Shown here: positions 26,335-35,042 of the stretch, piece after piece
How positions within the stretch are numbered: the stretch's first letter is position 1
Layout: each line of letters opens with the position of its first letter
Source: CAVUNY01 sp963843535
GTDB taxonomy: Bacteria > Chloroflexota > Anaerolineae > Anaerolineales > Anaerolineaceae
Length of the DNA stretch: 64,000 bases
Direction: 5' to 3'
NCBI GenBank assembly: GCA_963843535.1
Contig: CAWJKU010000004.1
Span: 1,240,001 to 1,304,000 of the forward strand
Made by a program: the position numbers and the translations under genes
Notes under the pieces: generated by a model
Seen by the model: only the letters and a program-made list of their open reading frames with translations
Told to the model about the DNA's origin: nothing
The model's database searches: none

Positions 26335-28979
26335 GCAAACAAGAAACAACCCTTGCCGAAAATCATCTCAAGATGCTCGCCGAAGAATCGGGCATCTCAG
26401 AGCAGGTGATTCGCGAGCGGGGTTATCGCACCATCACAAGCGAAGGCGACCTGGTACAGTTTGGGTTTTCTCCGGCCCAGCGCCGGGTTCCCGGACTGTT
26501 AATTCCTCTCCACACGACCGATGGAAAGATCGGTCTGCATGTCTACCGTCCGGATAACCCCCGCACCTACGAAGACCGGGGCAAGCGTGAGGCGGACGGC
26601 CTGCACCCGGTCAAGGTGCTCAAGTATGAAATTCCCAAAGGCGCCGGCGTCCGGGTGGATTGTCCTCCGGCTTCTCTGAAAGGGCTCAAAAATCCTGCCA
26701 TTCCGCTCTTCATCACCGAAGGGCAGAAGAAAGCCGACTCTCTAGCAACCCAGGGCGCATGCGCGATTGATCTGCTTGGCGTATGGAACTTCAAAGGCCG
26801 TAACGAGTTCGGCGGGACCACCATTTTGGCGGATTTCGATTTCGTCGCCTGGGAGAACCGTTCGGTGCGGATCGTCTTCGACTCAGACGTGATGTACAAA
26901 CCACCTGTGCGCCTGGCGTTGGAGCGTCTGACCGAGATCCTGCAGCGCAAGGGGGCGACCGTTTCAGCCATCTACCTACCCAATCATCCCAGCGGAGTCA
27001 AGTGGGGGGTGGATGACTGGTTGGCTGATGGGCACAACCTGAAAGACCTTGAGACCTTGACCGAGCAGCCGCGACCTGTCCCTCAGCCGGCACAGCCAAC
27101 CATTGAGCTGCTGGATGAGCCCTCACCTAACATCACCCGTCCACTCAGCCTGGTCGGAAAATCTGCTTATGCGGCTACCTGGCTGCCAGTCCGTATGACC
27201 CGGCGTGAAATCCTGGATAAACAAGGAAATCTGCTGATCCAGAACCCACCCCTGATTGAAGAAAAATTGTGCCTTTTCATCATCCGCAATGATGGCCAGG
27301 TCTTCGGGGAAATCAGCGATGGACAATCCACTCGTCCCATTGGCGAGTTAGGGGTAAACACGGTTTTCCATGAAATCGTCCCGGTCGAGAAGCGCTGGTC
27401 CACTCGGGGTGTACGTGCCTATGTCCAGGGGCAGCGTCCCAATCCAATCGACACCTTTTTGAAGATTGTGGATGTGATCAACCGGTTTCTAGACTTCGAC
27501 CGTTCATTAGGCGATCAGCAGTCTATGGCCGAACTCATCGCCTGCTATATCCAGGCCACTTACCTGTTGGACGCTTTCAACGTGACCGGTTTCCTCTGGC
27601 CAAATGGGGGGGCCGGGTCGGGTAAAACCAACCTGCTGATTATCGTCACGGAAATGGCCTATCTGGGACAGCTCATCCTGGCCGGAGGCAGCTTTGCCAG
27701 TTTGCGCGACTTGGCCGACTATGGCGCGACGCTGGCTTTTGATGATGCCGAAAATCTCTCCGATCCCAAACAGACCGACCCGGATAAACGCGCCCTGTTA
27801 CTGGCTGGCAACCGGCGCGGGTCAAGTGTGCCGCTCAAAGAACCAGATGGACCAGGTAAGTGGAAGCTGCGCTATGTTAATGCTTACTGCCCACGTCTGT
27901 TTTCGGCCATCCGCATGCCGGATGCGGTGCTGGCCTCCCGCACGATCGTCATCCCGCTCATCCGCACCGCCGATCGGGATAAGGCTAATTTCGACCCATT
28001 GGATCATGCCCTCTGGCCGCATGACCGGAAAGCACTGCAAGATGAATTGTGGGCGGTTGGCCTCGCGAACCTTCCGCTTCTGCATGATTATGAAACCTAT
28101 GTCGCTCAGAATGCCCGCTTACGTGGACGCAATCTTCAGCCCTGGAAGGCGATTCTCGCGGTCGCGGCCTGGCTGGATGCTCTGGATCGAGGACACCGGC
28201 TGCAGTGCAGCTTCACACAGGGAAAAGACCAGATTGTCATCGGTGGATTGTTTCAGCGGCTGGAAGCAATGTCCTGGCATTACCAACAAGAAGAGACCCC
28301 TGAGCAGCAGTCCAGCGATCTGACCTTGCTGATCTTGCAAGCGATCTGCAAATTGGCTGCCGACAAGAGTGACATTAAGGACAACAGTGACATTTCACTT
28401 TCCACATGGACTTTCTCAACTTCACAAATCAGCGAAGCGGCTCAGACGGTTGCCGAGAGCGTTGAAGCAGACATCGACAAGGAATCTATTACCTCCCGGA
28501 AGGTCGGTCGGCTGTTGGGCAAGCTGCGTCTACGCAAGACGCGCGAGGCCGGCAAGGGAACCCGCCAATGGCAAACTACCCTGGCTGAATTGGAGCGTTG
28601 GGCAACAGTGTATGGCATTCATTTGCCAGTCGAGCTGACCCGGAAAACCAATGTCACTGATGGCACAGATGGCGGAATGTCACAATCTGATCCAGCGCCG
28701 TGGGCGAATTGTGAAATTGCTTTGCGCCTGCCGGTAGACAGCAAGCTTCCCACGATTGGCGGGTGTTGGCGTCGTCTATCGGATGGCCGCCTGGAATCTG
28801 GGTACAACCTGGAGCAGTTGGCTATGTCGTTGTCAATCTTCTTGGATAAAGAAGTAGACGCGGAAAAAATTGCCGAATCGCCTATTGCCCAGTTGATTGA
28901 GAGACTGATTGCTGTGACCAACGGAGAAATTATCCATATCAGGCTGCCGGAAAAATTGGAGGGGAGTAGGGATGGATGA
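26331..28979 (+). CDS. primase/helicase-like replication protein (DUF3854 plus P-loop ATPase)
   Basis: 882 residues from the ATG at 26331, overlapping the previous stop. The N-terminal 270 residues carry the DUF3854/Toprim-like pattern: YRPDNPRTYEDRG, FITEGQKKADSLATQG (acidic Toprim motif) and IVFDSDVMYKP (second acidic motif), as in plasmid and phage primases. The centre has a P loop PNGGAGSGKTN near 425 and AFDDAENL as Walker B. The C-terminal part is helical with a possible winged helix (SRKVGRLLGKLRLRKTR). This is the likely replication initiator or primase-helicase of the integrative element. Downstream are a small gene and, after a spacer, the recombinase operon. Confidence 0.75.
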   Translation: MSKQETTLAENHLKMLAEESGISEQVIRERGYRTITSEGDLVQFGFSPAQRRVPGLLIPLHTTDGKIGLHVYRPDNPRTYEDRGKREADGLHPVKVLKYEIPKGAGVRVDCPPASLKGLKNPAIPLFITEGQKKADSLATQGACAIDLLGVWNFKGRNEFGGTTILADFDFVAWENRSVRIVFDSDVMYKPPVRLALERLTEILQRKGATVSAIYLPNHPSGVKWGVDDWLADGHNLKDLETLTEQPRPVPQPAQPTIELLDEPSPNITRPLSLVGKSAYAATWLPVRMTRREILDKQGNLLIQNPPLIEEKLCLFIIRNDGQVFGEISDGQSTRPIGELGVNTVFHEIVPVEKRWSTRGVRAYVQGQRPNPIDTFLKIVDVINRFLDFDRSLGDQQSMAELIACYIQATYLLDAFNVTGFLWPNGGAGSGKTNLLIIVTEMAYLGQLILAGGSFASLRDLADYGATLAFDDAENLSDPKQTDPDKRALLLAGNRRGSSVPLKEPDGPGKWKLRYVNAYCPRLFSAIRMPDAVLASRTIVIPLIRTADRDKANFDPLDHALWPHDRKALQDELWAVGLANLPLLHDYETYVAQNARLRGRNLQPWKAILAVAAWLDALDRGHRLQCSFTQGKDQIVIGGLFQRLEAMSWHYQQEETPEQQSSDLTLLILQAICKLAADKSDIKDNSDISLSTWTFSTSQISEAAQTVAESVEADIDKESITSRKVGRLLGKLRLRKTREAGKGTRQWQTTLAELERWATVYGIHLPVELTRKTNVTDGTDGGMSQSDPAPWANCEIALRLPVDSKLPTIGGCWRRLSDGRLESGYNLEQLAMSLSIFLDKEVDAEKIAESPIAQLIERLIAVTNGEIIHIRLPEKLEGSRDG

Positions 28980-29208
28980 TGAAACAATCCATGATCCTTA
29001 TGTGGCCCTCGCTTTGGCTGTGATTCATCATGCGGCAATGGATTTAGAAAGCGAAAACCCCGCTCGTGTTGCCGAAGCGAGTGCATGGCTCCAATTTGTC
29101 GGGCTGAGTTGGTGTCAGATTTTAGGTGTTTCGGAAGAGGAGTTAAAAGCCTGGGCAACAAAAGGTTTTGCCTTGCCACCCAGTGTCCATCGCAACTGGC
29201 GTTATTGA
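28972..29208 (+). CDS. small unknown protein
   Basis: 78 residues, acidic N-terminus then helices (YVALALAVIHHAAMDLESENPARVAEASAWLQF). The ATG overlaps the end of the primase-like gene by 8 bases and has GGAGGGGAG upstream, so it is translated with it. No domain is recognised; the size and place suit an element-specific accessory protein. Confidence 0.6.
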   Translation: MDDETIHDPYVALALAVIHHAAMDLESENPARVAEASAWLQFVGLSWCQILGVSEEELKAWATKGFALPPSVHRNWRY

Positions 29209-29270
29209 TCAATAAACAGGTTGGCTCGCTACAACTGGATTTATTCTTATGAATTTCGATAGCTCGCATA

Positions 29271-29302
29271 TTTGTTCTATGAGATATAATAGATAGAACA
29301 AA
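29271..29302 (+). promoter_or_regulatory. -10 box inside a 10-bp perfect dyad (promoter with operator)
   Basis: TTTGTTCTAT (29271-29280) and ATAGAACAAA (29293-29302) are perfect inverted arms. The 12 bases between hold TATAAT at 29285-29290. No good -35 box is visible 17 bases upstream. A protein on the dyad would cover the -10 box and block transcription of the leader and the membrane-HTH/recombinase operon. Confidence 0.55.
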
Positions 29303-29447
29303 ACCATAGGACGGTTCGTGCAGATGTAGCGAGCACCTACACGAACCTGACCCCAACCACCGGCTTTAGCGGCAGTAGGGGCTGATCTCATTATAGCCGA
29401 TCAGCCATGATTAGCCCTCGGTGGGGACCATTCACCGGGGGCTTTTT
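29297..29447 (+). ncRNA. possible structured leader or small RNA
   Basis: After the -10 box the sequence can fold into successive hairpins: GGTTCGTG/CACGAACC (29313-29347), a CCCC/GGGG-closed region (about 29350-29380), GGCTGATC/GATCAGCC (29380-29406), then a terminator (29413-29447). No open frame fits inside. A transcript from the promoter at 29285 would therefore be a folded RNA of about 150 bases that ends before the recombinase operon unless the terminator is bypassed. It matches no RNA family I know. Confidence 0.35.
29413..29447 (+). terminator. rho-independent terminator or attenuator
   Basis: AGCCCTCGGTG pairs with CACCGGGGGCT (one G-T pair) around a nine-base loop, followed by TTTTT. 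It lies 30 bases before the start of the next gene, within its probable leader. Confidence 0.7.
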
Positions 29448-29476
29448 GTTGCCCCTACCTTTTCAGGAGGCTTAAC

Positions 29477-30262
29477 TTGGCTGATCATTCTTTTCTTCTT
29501 CGATTCCGGGATACCCTTTCGGAGATTGAGACTAATCTGACCGATGGCATTGCCGCCTTCGGTCCCTGGATCACCCCCATCCCCAGTGCGGTACTGGTGG
29601 CCAATGCAACCGTCAAGGACTTGCATTGGAGCGCTGAGTTAGCTTGGGTAGCTGCTGCGATCATCGAGAGCCTGGGGTTAACCACGGTAAGTACCAGCCT
29701 GCTGCTTTGGGAGTACAACGCAGGCAAAAGGAAAACGGATCCAGATGCACCGTTTTTGTTTGCTGCTTCCCTAGTCGGCGTTTACCTGGTTTCTACCATT
29801 GGCTTGACAGTGCTATTGGATATCTTTCCTGATCTAGCCCGCTATGCGCCGGCTCTATTTCCGATTCTGGCGTTGGTTGGGGCTGTCAACTTGGCGCTGC
29901 GATCTGGTCATCGCCGGCGTCTGGCGTATATTACCCAGGACCGGGCGGATCGCAAAGCTGAACGTCAGGCAAATCGTCCAATCATGGGGAATCTTTCTGA
30001 TCTGCTGGAATCCAATACTTCGTCTAATTCTGTCAAAACTGACAATTCATTAGTCAAAGCGCGTTTGGCTCGTAAGAATATTCAAGGCAGCCGTTTGGAC
30101 AGTCTTTTGACACTTTATCTTGACAACCCGAATATGGGCGTAACAGAGGCGGCTCGTACATTAAACATGTCCAGGCAAACGGTTTACACCTACCTGGGTC
30201 GTCTCGAAAATGATGGGCGCATCCGGCGCAATGGGCATGGTATTAAGATCATTGAGGGGTAG
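29477..30262 (+). CDS. membrane protein with C-terminal winged helix, element regulator
   Basis: 261 residues from a TTG with AGGAGG well placed. Three membrane segments (about residues 54-80, 92-115 and 122-145) are followed by a basic linker (RRRLAYITQDRADRKAERQ) and a C-terminal helix-turn-helix (GVTEAARTLNMSRQTVYTYLGRLENDGRIRRNG). Membrane-bound one-component regulators have this design. It is six bases before the serine recombinase gene, so it probably controls excision or integration, perhaps at the dyad at 29271-29302. No exact family is recognised. Confidence 0.65.
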   Translation: MADHSFLLRFRDTLSEIETNLTDGIAAFGPWITPIPSAVLVANATVKDLHWSAELAWVAAAIIESLGLTTVSTSLLLWEYNAGKRKTDPDAPFLFAASLVGVYLVSTIGLTVLLDIFPDLARYAPALFPILALVGAVNLALRSGHRRRLAYITQDRADRKAERQANRPIMGNLSDLLESNTSSNSVKTDNSLVKARLARKNIQGSRLDSLLTLYLDNPNMGVTEAARTLNMSRQTVYTYLGRLENDGRIRRNGHGIKIIEG

Positions 30263-30267
30263 GAAAA

Positions 30268-31923
30268 ATGACGACCAAATGTGCAATCATCTATGTTCGT
30301 GTGAGTACTGATGAACAAGCCAAAGGTTATAGTCTACAGACTCAAGTTGAAGGATGTCAACGTTATGCTGAGGAAATGGGTTATTCTATAGCCGCGACCT
30401 TTAAGGAAGATTACACTGGAACTTCACTGGATCGACCGGCGCTCAATGAGATGAGAGAATACCTTGGACTAGATAAAACGGTATCCATCCTTATCGTTTA
30501 TGACCTCGATCGGATTGCTCGAAAGTCTGTACATCAGATGATCCTGGAAGAGGAACTGCACCGGCTTGGTGTCACTGTCGAATATGTGATCGGAAGGTAT
30601 GAAGATTCAGATGAAGGCCGGCTACAGAAACAAATACGCGCAAGCATCGCAGAATATGAAAAAGCGAAAATTCTTGAACGAAGCAAACGCGGAAAAAGAG
30701 GTAAAGCGCAATCTGGTTTTGTACTGGTCGGAAGCAGACCACCTTACGGATATAAGGTTATTTCAGAACCTCATAAAGCCTGGTTGGAGACCGAAGAAGA
30801 TGAAGCAAAAATTGTCCGGCTGGTATTTGAGTGGTACTTGTATGGTGGGGGGAATGAGCTTCCGCTTTCTATGAACGCCATTACTGTTAGGTTGACTGAA
30901 CTTAGAGTCCTAACCCGAGGTGACAAATTCTCGCATGTTGCAAAAAAGCGAGATCCAGGTGTATGGTCAAGCCCGATGGTCCGCCATATCTTACGGAATG
31001 AAACATACACTGGTACCTGGTATTATGGCAAAACGAAAATCATAAGCGATGGAAAAGAACATACCCGAAAAGCGAAATCAAAACGTGGGTTGGGAAAGCA
31101 AGTCCCGCGCTCTCGAGAAGAATGGGTGTCTGTGTCCGTTCCTACCATCATTACGCGACGGGATTTTGACTTGGCGCAAAAGAAAATCCAAAAGAATATA
31201 AAAGACTCTAGCAGAAGCGCAAAACACGCCTATTTGATGGGAAGGCGCCTGAAATGCTCAAAATGCAATTATTCATATGTGGGACGGACTCGGAGAGAAC
31301 ATAACCATTATTATTATTGCAAGGGAAAAGAGCAAAAGCCAATCAGCCTTTGCTCGATGCCCAATTTTCGAGCCGATATGGTAGATGATGCAGTATGGAA
31401 TTGGTTAAATGGGTTAATTGAAAACCCTTCAAATATAACTGAAGGCCTCCGAAATATGCAGTCGGAAACGCTGGCAGCAAATTCACGAATTGTCGAACAA
31501 ATAGAGATAATTGACCAGCAACTTGAGGATCTGAAAAACCAGCAGAAAAAACTATTAGATCTAATTCTAAATGGAGATTTTCCGAAGTCCCTGATCGACG
31601 AAAGGAAGATAAAGATCGACGCAACAAGCAAAAAGTTAATCGAGGAAAGAATAGAATTAAGCTCACACTTAAATCAAGCTATGTTGGATGATATACAAAT
31701 TTCTGAGATCGAGAACTTTTGCGCCGAAATTCGAGGAAAGTTGGAAAGTGCGTCATTCGAGTCAAAAAGGCATTTGATTGAGATGTTCGACGTACATGGT
31801 AAACTTGCGGTAGAAAATGATCAGAAATGTGTTGAGGTAACATGTCTAATTACACCGCAACCGCGGTCGCTTGCGCTAACATCGCTTTTATCAAATATTG
31901 GGGCAACCGGGATGCCGGGTTGA
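30268..31923 (+). CDS. large serine recombinase (integrase)
   Basis: 551 residues. The resolvase domain has IIYVRVSTDEQAKGYS with nucleophile Ser13, then YDLDRIARK and the E helix. The recombinase domain (about 160-290) and a zinc ribbon (LKCSKCNY...YYYC...SLC, about 328-370) follow, then a coiled coil (about 390-470). This is the phiC31/TP901-1-like architecture; such enzymes integrate elements at one specific site without other help. The last 27 codons overlap the start of the mevalonate decarboxylase gene in another frame, so the gene's end lies on host DNA and the attachment junction is near 31842. The frame is intact. Confidence 0.92.
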   Translation: MTTKCAIIYVRVSTDEQAKGYSLQTQVEGCQRYAEEMGYSIAATFKEDYTGTSLDRPALNEMREYLGLDKTVSILIVYDLDRIARKSVHQMILEEELHRLGVTVEYVIGRYEDSDEGRLQKQIRASIAEYEKAKILERSKRGKRGKAQSGFVLVGSRPPYGYKVISEPHKAWLETEEDEAKIVRLVFEWYLYGGGNELPLSMNAITVRLTELRVLTRGDKFSHVAKKRDPGVWSSPMVRHILRNETYTGTWYYGKTKIISDGKEHTRKAKSKRGLGKQVPRSREEWVSVSVPTIITRRDFDLAQKKIQKNIKDSSRSAKHAYLMGRRLKCSKCNYSYVGRTRREHNHYYYCKGKEQKPISLCSMPNFRADMVDDAVWNWLNGLIENPSNITEGLRNMQSETLAANSRIVEQIEIIDQQLEDLKNQQKKLLDLILNGDFPKSLIDERKIKIDATSKKLIEERIELSSHLNQAMLDDIQISEIENFCAEIRGKLESASFESKRHLIEMFDVHGKLAVENDQKCVEVTCLITPQPRSLALTSLLSNIGATGMPG

Positions 31924-32852
31924 GAATCCCGCTTAATGGCTCGATATCGATGAACCTGGAAGGCCTTTTCACCCAGACGCGAGTCACCTTCCGGCCCGAG
32001 CACGAGATGGATATCTTAAACCTTAACCGGCAAAAAGTAGGGGGAAAGGCTCTGGAACGGGTGGTAACCATTCTTGATCTGGTGCGTGAAAAGGCGAGAT
32101 TGCCCCTTTTTGCGGAAGTAGTCAGTGAAAATAATTTTCCGACCGGCGCCGGAATCGCTTCCTCCGCAGCGGCCTTTGCCGCGTTGTCCCTCGCTGCTTC
32201 CCGGGCAGCCGGGCTCAAGTTGAGGGAAACAGACCTTTCCCGCCTGGCGCGCCGCGGGTCGGGTTCAGCCGCGCGCTCGATACCTGGGGGGTTTGTAGAA
32301 TGGCAGCCAGGTGAAAATGACCAGGATTTGTATGCTTTCAGCATCGCGCCTCCCGCCCATTGGGACCTGGTAGACCTTGTGGTGATCGTAAAGTCGGATC
32401 CGAAATCGGTCGGATCAAGTGAAGGCCACGCCCTGGCATGGGCCAGCCCGCTGCAGGAAGCGCGAGTCCAGGATGCGCCGCGCCGCTTGCACATCTGCCG
32501 CAAGGCGATCCTGGAGCGCGATTTTGATGCCCTCGCAAGTGTGGTTGAGCAAGACAGCAACCTGATGCACGCCGTGATGATGACATCCAGCCCGCCTATT
32601 TTTTATTGGGAGCCAGCATCGTTGGCAGTGATGAGAATGGTTCCCCAGTGGAGGCAGGAAGGATTGTCAGTCTGTTATACACTGGATGCCGGACCAAATG
32701 TGCACGTCATTTGCAGTGCAGATTCAGCAATCGAAGCGCAGATGCGGTTGGCGCAGATCCTGGGGGTAAGCCAGATCCTCAAAGCAAAACCTGGAGGGGC
32801 GGCGCGTATCATTGAGGATGAACATCCGCTGCCTTTGCGGGCAGATGAGTGA
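31842..32852 (+). CDS. mvaD: diphosphomevalonate (or phosphomevalonate) decarboxylase
   Basis: 336 residues. GHMP-kinase-fold motifs match mevalonate decarboxylases: NIAFIKYWGNRD at the start, PTGAGIASSAAAFAAL (phosphate loop), RRGSGSAARSIPGGFVEW, and the catalytic Asp in LDAGPNVHV. It makes isopentenyl (di)phosphate in the mevalonate route. In the related Roseiflexus a close homologue uses phosphomevalonate instead, so the substrate is open. The ATG has TTGAGGTAAC upstream, lying within the serine recombinase gene, so its expression signals are supplied by the integrated element. Confidence 0.88.
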   Translation: MSNYTATAVACANIAFIKYWGNRDAGLRIPLNGSISMNLEGLFTQTRVTFRPEHEMDILNLNRQKVGGKALERVVTILDLVREKARLPLFAEVVSENNFPTGAGIASSAAAFAALSLAASRAAGLKLRETDLSRLARRGSGSAARSIPGGFVEWQPGENDQDLYAFSIAPPAHWDLVDLVVIVKSDPKSVGSSEGHALAWASPLQEARVQDAPRRLHICRKAILERDFDALASVVEQDSNLMHAVMMTSSPPIFYWEPASLAVMRMVPQWRQEGLSVCYTLDAGPNVHVICSADSAIEAQMRLAQILGVSQILKAKPGGAARIIEDEHPLPLRADE

Positions 32853-32884
32853 TTATCGGATTATAATTAGCCTATATAGGTAAA

Positions 32885-33958
32885 ATGATGGCAAATGCGA
32901 TATCGATCGTAATTTTTATATTGGCATTCAGTCTCCTGGCTTTTTTCCATGAACTGGGTCATTTCTTAATTTCCCGATTATTTAACATTGAAGTTGAAGA
33001 ATTTGGGCTTGGTTTTCCTCCGCGGGCAGTTAAGTTGTTTAACTGGAAAGGGACCGATTTTACCCTCAACTGGATCCCGTTCGGCGCATTTGTGCGGCCT
33101 AAAGGGGAAAATGACCCCGCGGTTGCCGGTGGGTTAGGCGCCGCTCATCCCTTGAAACGCCTGGCGGTATTGTTAGGCGGACCCGTGATGAATGTCATCA
33201 TCGGCATTTTGCTTTTCACGTTCGTTTATATGCAGACGGGCATTCCGGACCTCACCCGGGTCGAAATTGGGGCTGTGATCCAGGATTCAGCCGCTGAGCA
33301 ATACGGCCTGAAAGGTGGAGATATCATCACCAGGGCTAACGGGATCAGCATCAATAATGTTGACTTGCTGCGCAGCGTCATTCAAGCCTCTCCAGAAAAA
33401 CCGATTGTGCTGGACGTTTCCCGCAACGGGCAGGATACTTCGATCTCGGTAACGCCGAAAGTGAACAACGGCATGGGCGTGATCGGGGTATATCTCAGCA
33501 ATCCCCTGGTGATCTCGCCCTGGATTGAAACCCTGCCTTATGCCGCCAATATCTCTGTCGAGTATGTACGCCAGCTGATTGCCTTACCCGGAAAGATCAT
33601 CATGGGCCAGATTTCACCCGAGCAAAGCCGGTTGACCTCTGTCGTTGGCCTGGGAAATATGTTTATTCAAGCGCGCGAACGGGATAACCAGGCTGAGACT
33701 TCATCCGCCGGCACTCCCGCGGTCACATCATTGTCCCTGGTGGCCTTAATTTCGATGGCCCTGGGCATTACCAATCTGCTGCCTTTGCCGGCGCTGGACG
33801 GTGGGCGCATCCTATTTCTGCTGCCGGAGCTGCTTTTACGCAAACGCATCCCGCCAAAATATGAGAATACCGTTCATATGATTGGTTTTTTAGCATTGAT
33901 GGTTCTGATGGTTGTGGTAACGGTCCAGGATATTGTCAATCCCATTAACCTGCCCTGA
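32885..33958 (+). CDS. rseP: RIP site-2 metalloprotease (RseP-like)
   Basis: 357 residues (the start may be the second ATG, 32888). HELGH at 22-26 in the first membrane segment and LLPLPALDGGRI in a late one are the zinc-binding motifs of site-2 proteases. A PDZ domain lies between (about 115-200, DSAAEQYGLKGGDII). It cuts membrane proteins within the bilayer, usually anti-sigma factors or signal-peptide remnants. A TATAAT sits at about 32861. It is followed directly by HEAT-repeat and secreted-protease genes. Confidence 0.9.
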   Translation: MMANAISIVIFILAFSLLAFFHELGHFLISRLFNIEVEEFGLGFPPRAVKLFNWKGTDFTLNWIPFGAFVRPKGENDPAVAGGLGAAHPLKRLAVLLGGPVMNVIIGILLFTFVYMQTGIPDLTRVEIGAVIQDSAAEQYGLKGGDIITRANGISINNVDLLRSVIQASPEKPIVLDVSRNGQDTSISVTPKVNNGMGVIGVYLSNPLVISPWIETLPYAANISVEYVRQLIALPGKIIMGQISPEQSRLTSVVGLGNMFIQARERDNQAETSSAGTPAVTSLSLVALISMALGITNLLPLPALDGGRILFLLPELLLRKRIPPKYENTVHMIGFLALMVLMVVVTVQDIVNPINLP

Positions 33959-33968
33959 GGATTTTGCC

Positions 33969-35042
33969 ATGGCGAAGACCAAAAAAAGATTTGTGCCGTT
34001 TTCTGAGATTTTAGCAGCCCTTCTGGACACGCAGCAGCCTTTCCCTGCCGTCCATCTTCACCGGTTCTCAGATCTGGCCGGGACTGACCTGGCGAAATTT
34101 AAAAATATCTGGCCGAAAGTCGAGACCAATCGTCGGGCAACTTTGCTTGAAGACCTGGAAGGGCTGGCTGAATCGGACACCGTGGTTTCGTTTGATGAGC
34201 TGGCTAAATTTGCTTTATCCGATGCCGAACCCCGCATCCGCGAAACTGCCCTGCGTCTGTTGTGGGAGTGCGAAGATAAGAAATTAATCCCAACTTTTCT
34301 CAATATGATGGAAAAAGACTCTAATGCTTTGGTGAGGGCATCTGCGGCAACAGCGTTGGGCCTTTTTGTGTATAAGGGCGAGTTGGAAGAAATTCCGTCT
34401 GAAACGCTTTCTAAATTAGAGGTACACCTGCTGAAAGTGGAGCGCGGCTCAGATCAGCCAATTGTCCGCCGCCGGGCATTAGAGTCTCTGGGTTTTTCCA
34501 GTCGAGAAGAAGTCCGGACATTGATCCAGGAGGCTTACCGCTCCACGGATAAAGAATGGCAGGCCAGCGCGTTATTTGCCATGGGGCGCTCCGCGGATGA
34601 AACCTGGGAAAAGAGCATTTTAGATTGCCTGGATAATCGCGAAGTCGAGGTTGAATTGGAAGCGGTTAAAGCAGCCGGCCAATTGGAGCTGCAATCTGCG
34701 CGCGAACCGTTGATTGCCAAGTTAGAAAATTACGCAGAACTGGATGAAGAAGTGCGTCTTTCTACTGCATGGTCGCTGTCCCAAATCGGTGGGGAAGATG
34801 TGCGTGAAGTTTTAGAAAAATTGCTTGAAAAAATCGAGGATGATGAAGAAGCCGATTTCATTGAATTGGCTTTAGAGAATCTCGCCTTTACCGAAGATAT
34901 CCCTGGGTTTGGGATGTTCGACCCGATTTCAAACATTAAAGAGCACACTCAGATTGTTGACCTCTCTGAACCGGATTCGGATGTAGATGCCGAGGATGAC
35001 CTTACTGATGAAATGGATCTGGATCCCGACACACAGAACTGA
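33969..35042 (+). CDS. HEAT-repeat protein
   Basis: 357 residues from the ATG at 33969 (MAKTKKRFVPFSEILAALL), with GAGG upstream. Repeated helix pairs such as SDAEPRIRETALRLLWEC, DSNALVRASAATALGLF, DQPIVRRRALESLGF and VELEAVKAAGQLELQSAREPL are HEAT/PBS-lyase-like repeats. A long acidic C-terminal tail (SEPDSDVDAEDDLTDEMDLD) follows. Probably a protein-binding scaffold in the cytoplasm. It starts 10 bases after the site-2 protease gene and overlaps the next gene by 35 bases, so the three are expressed together. Confidence 0.75.
   Translation: MAKTKKRFVPFSEILAALLDTQQPFPAVHLHRFSDLAGTDLAKFKNIWPKVETNRRATLLEDLEGLAESDTVVSFDELAKFALSDAEPRIRETALRLLWECEDKKLIPTFLNMMEKDSNALVRASAATALGLFVYKGELEEIPSETLSKLEVHLLKVERGSDQPIVRRRALESLGFSSREEVRTLIQEAYRSTDKEWQASALFAMGRSADETWEKSILDCLDNREVEVELEAVKAAGQLELQSAREPLIAKLENYAELDEEVRLSTAWSLSQIGGEDVREVLEKLLEKIEDDEEADFIELALENLAFTEDIPGFGMFDPISNIKEHTQIVDLSEPDSDVDAEDDLTDEMDLDPDTQN

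Noticed and set aside
1..31842. Left attachment junction of the serine-recombinase element (displaced mvaD upstream sequence)
   Set aside because: I looked by eye for a second copy of the first mvaD codons and found none; serine-integrase cores are too short to find this way.
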